A stretch of 64,000 nt of DNA, taken from NCBI GenBank assembly GCA_029960065.1, contig JASCOF010000003.1, positions 496,001-560,000 of the forward strand, given 5' to 3'. A model generated the notes under the pieces. It made no database searches. It worked only from the letters and a program-made list of their open reading frames with translations, and was not told the origin of the DNA. This document shows, piece after piece, positions 59,777 through 64,000 of this stretch. Numbering within the stretch: position 1 is the first letter of the stretch; every line of letters begins with the position of its first letter. The position numbers were made by a program, and so were the translations under genes. The stretch is from Flavobacteriaceae bacterium PS02336. Its GTDB lineage: Bacteria; Bacteroidota; Bacteroidia; Flavobacteriales; Flavobacteriaceae.

Positions 59777-62746
59777 TTAGAATGCTACGTTTAAGCCAAA
59801 TACAATTGTTCTGCTTCGTGGGTAACTGAAATAGTCAATTCCGAAAGACTGAATGTCGCCAACAGATGTTCCTGTATTAATTTCAGGATCATAACCGCTG
59901 TATTTTGTAATTACAAATAGGTTTTGTCCTGTAACCGAAAGACGAATATTGTCCATCACATCACCAAGACCAATTAATCTCGGACTTAAATTATATCCTA
60001 AAGTCGCATTGTTTAATCTTAAGAAACTACCGTCTTCTAAGTATCTTGTCGAAACTGTATTTGAGTTTGTAGAAGATTCGTTTAAGAATTGTGAAGCTCT
60101 GTCTGTTGTGTTGAAAGAGTTTGCTAAACTTCCTCTGTTGAATGAAGTCATGGCAACGTGATTGTAAATTTTATTACCTCCAGCTCCATTAAAGTTAAAT
60201 CCTAAATCGAAATTTTTGTATTTAAAATTCAAGTAGAAAGCATAGATATAATCTGGTAATGCACTTCCTGCAACAATACGGTCATTGTCTAGAATAGAAC
60301 CATCTCCATTGCTGTCTGCAAACTGATTTAAACCATCAGGACCAATTCCTGTAAATTCAAGCATATAGAAAGAACCAATTGGGTGTCCGTTCAAAACTCC
60401 GTTAATAGTTGCTCCAGATTGTCCGCCACCTTGCGCACCTCCTGTTGTTAAGATTTGGTAAGGAGAATTCTCTACTTTATTATTTGTAAATGAAATGTTT
60501 CCACCCACGCTGTATGAGAAATCCTTGCTTTTATCACTGCTGTAGTCTAAAGCAACCTCGATACCATTGTTTTTAATCTGCATTGCAGGAATGTTTGTCC
60601 AATATTTAGAGGTTGGCTGAATCGGATCTGTTGGCGCAACTTCTAATAAAATGTTCTCTGAAACTTTGTTGAAATAATCTACTGTACCAGAAAGTCTGTT
60701 ATTAAATAAACTGAAATCTAAACCGATGTTTGTTTGCGTAGAAACCTCCCATTGAATGTTTGGATTAGCCAAACGAGTATAAATAGAACCGTAAGGATAA
60801 CCGCTTAAATCTGTTGCAGATGGATCTAATGGGTAAGTGTCGTTTCCTGTATTACTTTCAGTGTAACTTGCTTTTGTAATTTTAGAAGGAATCTCCTGAG
60901 ATCCTGTCTGACCCCAGCTTGCTCTTAATTTAAGGTTATTTAAAGTTTCAGAATCTTTCAAGAAATCTTCTTTAGTAATATTCCAACCCAAAGCTACAGA
61001 TGGAAAATATCCGTATCTGTTGTTTTTACCAAATTTAGACGAACCGTCTGCACGCATTGTTGCAGTCAATAAATACTTGTTATCGTAACCATAGTTTAAT
61101 CTACCGAAGAAAGACTGAAGCTCATTTTCTACCGCAGAAGAAGATTGCGTTGTACGCTCACTAGCTGTTTCGATCTGATTTTTTGGCTCTACACCGTTAT
61201 TAGGAAATCCTGATAAATTGTAACTCTTTTGGCTTACTTGTATTTTTTGGTAAGACTGACCTGCTAAAACCGTAAAACTATGTGCGTTTTTACTAAAGTT
61301 ATAGGTTAATGTATTCTCATACAAAACGTTATTATTGTTTGTAATAATATTGTTTAAAGAACCTAAAGTAGTATTAGTAGCAGATGCATAAGGCAAAACC
61401 TGAATGTCTCTTTCAGACATAGAATAATCTACACCAAGGTTAAACTTATACGTTAATCCTTTTATGAATTCGTAAGATGGAGAGATATTTGCCAAAATAC
61501 GATTGTTGTTTGTAACGTCTGAATAATTTCTCTCGCTGATTAACGGATTTAAAATATCGTTGCTCAAATTAACATTTGGCTGTCCGTTTACATAAACCGC
61601 ATCGGTTGGGTTCATTGTCAGCATATTTCCAACGATAGTTCTAGCATCTGGTCTTTCATTTTCAAGTTTAGTTCCTGTTAAATTGAAAGTGATGTTAAAT
61701 TTATCATTTAATGCTTTTTGGCTTAAATTTAAACGTCCAGAATAACGTTTTAAATCACTGTTTCTTAAAATACCTTCTTGATTATCTACACCAACAGAAG
61801 CCGCATAAGTTGATTTTTCTGTTCCGCCGCTCATCGATAAATTAAGGTTTTGAGAAACTCCAGTTCTTGTCAATTCATCCTGCCAGTCTGTATTTGCTCC
61901 TCCGTCTTGAAGATTTCCGTTTACAGCTGCAACTTGTCTTCTAAATTCATCTGCGCTGAATACATCCACTTTATTCGCTAATGAAGAAAATCCAGTAGTC
62001 ATAGAAAGGTTAATTTTTGCCTGACCTTTTGAACCTTTTTTAGTCGTAATTACAACAACCCCGTTTGCTGCTCTAGATCCGTAGATTGCAGAGGCAGAGG
62101 CATCTTTAAGTACTTCGATACTTTCGATATCCTGCGGATTAATAAAGTTCAATGGGTTTGAAGCTACACCAGTATTGCTGTTATCCAAAGCAAATCCGTC
62201 AACTACATATAGAGGTGTTGTTCCAGAACGTAAACTTCCAACCCCACGAATAATGATGTCTTGGTTAGCTCCCGGCTCACCGCTTGCCGCCATAACATTA
62301 ACTCCGGCTACTTTACCTTGAATCAATTGTCCGGCATTGGCAACAACTCCTTTATTAAAATTTTCACTTTTTACAGAACCAATAGCTCCAGTTACGTCAG
62401 ATCTCTTTTGAGAACCGTAACCTACAACTACTACTTCATTTAAGGTACTCACTTCTTCTGCTAAAGAGACAGTTAGTTTTTGAGTACCTGAGAAAGAAAC
62501 TTCTTTTGTTTGAAAACCAACGTAAGAAAAAACTAAAACACCTTGGTTTTGCTGTGCTTTAATTACAAAATTCCCGTCAAAATCTGTTGTAACAGCTCCT
62601 TTTGGTTCTCCTTTAATATAAACAGAGACACCAGGAACCGGTACTTTTTCTACATCAGAAACTACAACTCCTGATACATTTCCCTGCGCATAGGAGTATG
62701 ACATACATCCGAAGGCAAGAATTAGCAATGCATAAATTTTTTTCAT
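59777..62746 (-). CDS. SusC-like TonB-dependent transporter (pair 2)
   Basis: 989 residues with a signal peptide ending YSYAQ. 'GNVSGVVVSDVEKVPVPGVSVYIKGEPKGAVTTDFDGNF' is the carboxypeptidase-like domain; the plug carries 'LNEVVVVGYGSQKRSDVTGAIGSVKSENF' and 'PQDIESIEVLKDASASAIYGSRAANGVVVITTKKG'; the barrel ends 'YPRSRTIVFGLNVAF'. Oligosaccharide import at the outer membrane, with the following SusD. A -7 element lies 24 bp upstream, and the degenerate HTCS gene ends 177 bp upstream, the likely regulator. Confidence 0.97.
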   Translation of the reverse strand: MKKIYALLILAFGCMSYSYAQGNVSGVVVSDVEKVPVPGVSVYIKGEPKGAVTTDFDGNFVIKAQQNQGVLVFSYVGFQTKEVSFSGTQKLTVSLAEEVSTLNEVVVVGYGSQKRSDVTGAIGSVKSENFNKGVVANAGQLIQGKVAGVNVMAASGEPGANQDIIIRGVGSLRSGTTPLYVVDGFALDNSNTGVASNPLNFINPQDIESIEVLKDASASAIYGSRAANGVVVITTKKGSKGQAKINLSMTTGFSSLANKVDVFSADEFRRQVAAVNGNLQDGGANTDWQDELTRTGVSQNLNLSMSGGTEKSTYAASVGVDNQEGILRNSDLKRYSGRLNLSQKALNDKFNITFNLTGTKLENERPDARTIVGNMLTMNPTDAVYVNGQPNVNLSNDILNPLISERNYSDVTNNNRILANISPSYEFIKGLTYKFNLGVDYSMSERDIQVLPYASATNTTLGSLNNIITNNNNVLYENTLTYNFSKNAHSFTVLAGQSYQKIQVSQKSYNLSGFPNNGVEPKNQIETASERTTQSSSAVENELQSFFGRLNYGYDNKYLLTATMRADGSSKFGKNNRYGYFPSVALGWNITKEDFLKDSETLNNLKLRASWGQTGSQEIPSKITKASYTESNTGNDTYPLDPSATDLSGYPYGSIYTRLANPNIQWEVSTQTNIGLDFSLFNNRLSGTVDYFNKVSENILLEVAPTDPIQPTSKYWTNIPAMQIKNNGIEVALDYSSDKSKDFSYSVGGNISFTNNKVENSPYQILTTGGAQGGGQSGATINGVLNGHPIGSFYMLEFTGIGPDGLNQFADSNGDGSILDNDRIVAGSALPDYIYAFYLNFKYKNFDLGFNFNGAGGNKIYNHVAMTSFNRGSLANSFNTTDRASQFLNESSTNSNTVSTRYLEDGSFLRLNNATLGYNLSPRLIGLGDVMDNIRLSVTGQNLFVITKYSGYDPEINTGTSVGDIQSFGIDYFSYPRSRTIVFGLNVAF

Positions 62747-62769
62747 TTAAATTACTTTTTTTGTTTTGC

Positions 62770-62777
62770 CAAAAGTA
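62770..62777 (-). promoter_or_regulatory. Predicted -7 element of SusC (pair 2)
   Basis: On the minus strand the sequence reads TACTTTTG, a full match to TAnnTTTG, placed to give a leader of about 20 nt. A TTG for -33 is available at 62795-62793 but only 15 bp away. Confidence 0.5.
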
Positions 62778-62923
62778 TCTTAACGGTTCCGCCAAAAGGA
62801 GGATTTTTGTTTTTCAAATGAGGACTATTAATGCAATTTAGGAGAGAATTAATACCAAAAAAGGGTGAAATTTGTTCATTAACATTAGGCTAACTTTCTG
62901 CAAATACAGGGCTAACAGAAAAC

Positions 62924-64000
62924 CTAAAGAGAATATTCTTTATATTCCTTCGGACTTTTGCCAAAATACTTCTTAAAGGTGCGTCCAAAATATTTTGGAT
63001 CATTGTAACCACACTCAAAACTGATTTCGGAGATGTTTAATTTTTTGGTTTTTAATAATAATTCTGCTTTTTGTAATCGAAGCGACATTAAAATATCCGA
63101 AGGAGATTGATTTAAAGTCTCCTTAAATAAACGATAGCATTTTACTCTAGAAATCCCCAATTGTTCTCCCAACATTTCGACATTAAATGCCGGGTTCTGC
63201 AATTCTTCTTTAATGATTTCTAAAGCTCTTTTTAAAAGTTTTTCGTTTGGCGTAATATTTTCATTGTCTTCTGTTAGAATTTCAAATATCTTCTGCTGGA
63301 TTTTATATTCTTTTACAGGTTCGCTGTTTTGATTGATTAATCGATCTATTTTTTTACTGATGAAAGATAAACTTGCAGGCAGTTTAATATGTGTATCGAT
63401 ATCCAGCTCTAATAATTGTTCTTCCTGCTCGTAGTTGCTGTTTTCAGAGATATAAATAAGCGGGATTTTTACAGAATTGTTTTCTTTAATTTGTTTTAGA
63501 AAAGTAATCAGCTCTCTCGAAAATTCTGCCTGATAAAAAACCAATGCAGCAATATCAATCTGTTTAATTATGGCATTTAGATTTGAAATAGAACTTTCGA
63601 AAATTAAATTATACTTTTCGTTTTCTAAAATCTGATTCGCAGCCGGACTGTTGTAGGAATCACCAAAAACCAAAAGACATTTTTTATCAGCAGCAAGCTG
63701 GTCTTGATAATTAAAGTTTTTCCAAGAAATGGTCTCTTTTAAACTACTATTCAAATCCACAATTTCTATCGGAATATGCAATTTGGCCTCAAACTGTTCT
63801 GCAGCCGAAGAAATAATTTCTCCATTCAAATCCTGCAGCAAAACTTTCAAAGCCCTAAAGTAAGGACTGTAATGTAAAATAGTTTCCCAGTTATTCTTTA
63901 AAATAATACTGTCTGAAACCGTTTTGATTTCGATACAATTATTTACATAGGTAATAGCAATATTCAGTGTGCTGTCTTTATCTGAATATTTGCTGAGATC
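62924..64000 (-). CDS. HTCS-like regulator with degenerate kinase and receiver, AraC output (5' end outside window)
   Basis: The frame is open to the right edge, so the N-terminus is missing; 358 codons are visible before the stop. The last ~100 residues are a normal AraC-type helix-turn-helix ('MLGEQLGISRVKCYRLFKETLNQSPSDILMSLRLQKAELLL', 'NISEISFECGYNDPKYFGRTFKKYFGKSPKEYKEY'). Before it is a receiver-like fold that lacks the phosphoacceptor: the Asp position reads Tyr (LVFYQ, codon 63535-63533), the acidic pair is reduced to GD, and LTA is ISE. Upstream, 'YFRALKVLLQDLNGEIISSA...LHIPIE' resembles the end of a HATPase domain without the glycine box. It may be an HTCS that no longer uses phosphotransfer. 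It lies next to SusC pair 2, so it probably controls that pair. Confidence 0.85.
   Translation of the reverse strand, partial: DLSKYSDKDSTLNIAITYVNNCIEIKTVSDSIILKNNWETILHYSPYFRALKVLLQDLNGEIISSAAEQFEAKLHIPIEIVDLNSSLKETISWKNFNYQDQLAADKKCLLVFGDSYNSPAANQILENEKYNLIFESSISNLNAIIKQIDIAALVFYQAEFSRELITFLKQIKENNSVKIPLIYISENSNYEQEEQLLELDIDTHIKLPASLSFISKKIDRLINQNSEPVKEYKIQQKIFEILTEDNENITPNEKLLKRALEIIKEELQNPAFNVEMLGEQLGISRVKCYRLFKETLNQSPSDILMSLRLQKAELLLKTKKLNISEISFECGYNDPKYFGRTFKKYFGKSPKEYKEYSL

Overview
This is an AT-rich bacterial window that looks like Flavobacterium or a close relative (Bacteroidota). The signs are SusC/SusD pairs, a hybrid two-component system (HTCS), lipoproteins, glycoside hydrolases typical of Bacteroidota, TAnnTTTG-type -7 promoter elements, few Shine-Dalgarno sites, and dispersed palindromic repeats. 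No rRNA, tRNA, CRISPR array, phage or transposase gene was recognised.

Left part (1-20.0 kb) is a mixed stress and housekeeping region. It holds a CPA2-type cation/proton antiporter cut by the left edge with a coiled-coil lipoprotein upstream, an Old Yellow Enzyme, a DsrE-like protein, a nucleoside deaminase coupled to an AraC regulator, a thioredoxin-like protein, flavohaemoglobin (hmp) with a DUF2798 membrane protein, catalase-peroxidase (katG), a YheT-like hydrolase, and an AraC regulator followed by a LigB-type dioxygenase overlapping an esterase. An OmpR-type two-component system is divergent from a porin-Dabb-cupin gene set. Between them lie four direct repeats spaced exactly 11 bp, a good candidate for the response-regulator binding site. 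A TPR protein ends the region.

From 20.0 kb to the right edge every recognised gene is on the minus strand, and this 44 kb is a polysaccharide utilisation region. In transcription order from the right it holds: a partial HTCS-like regulator with degenerate kinase and receiver domains; SusC-SusD; a PI-PLC/GDPD-like domain fused to an alkaline phosphatase; GH89; SusC-SusD; two GH92; a small secreted unknown; DUF4861; a metallophosphoesterase lipoprotein; a complete HTCS; a repeat array; myo-inositol oxygenase; GH2; a heparan-glucosaminide N-acetyltransferase homologue; a sodium/solute symporter; two GH28; GH51; GH95.

The most interesting reading is that much of this region could dismantle an inositol-phosphate-linked glycan (GPI anchor glycan or plant glycosyl-inositol-phosphoceramide), perhaps carried on pectic or arabinogalactan material. 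The phosphodiesterase/phosphatase would free the inositol phosphate end, GH92 would remove mannose, the acetyltransferase would acetylate a terminal alpha-glucosamine so that GH89 can remove it (the logic of lysosomal HGSNAT and NAGLU), and the inositol oxygenase would turn the inositol into glucuronate. GH2, GH51, GH95 and GH28 would trim galactose, arabinose, fucose/galactose and uronic acid. This is inference from family content, not demonstrated; a pectin locus beside an N-glycan/mannan locus is the simpler alternative. Intergenic regions carry several palindromic repeat families, including a 65-bp-period array of paired hairpins.
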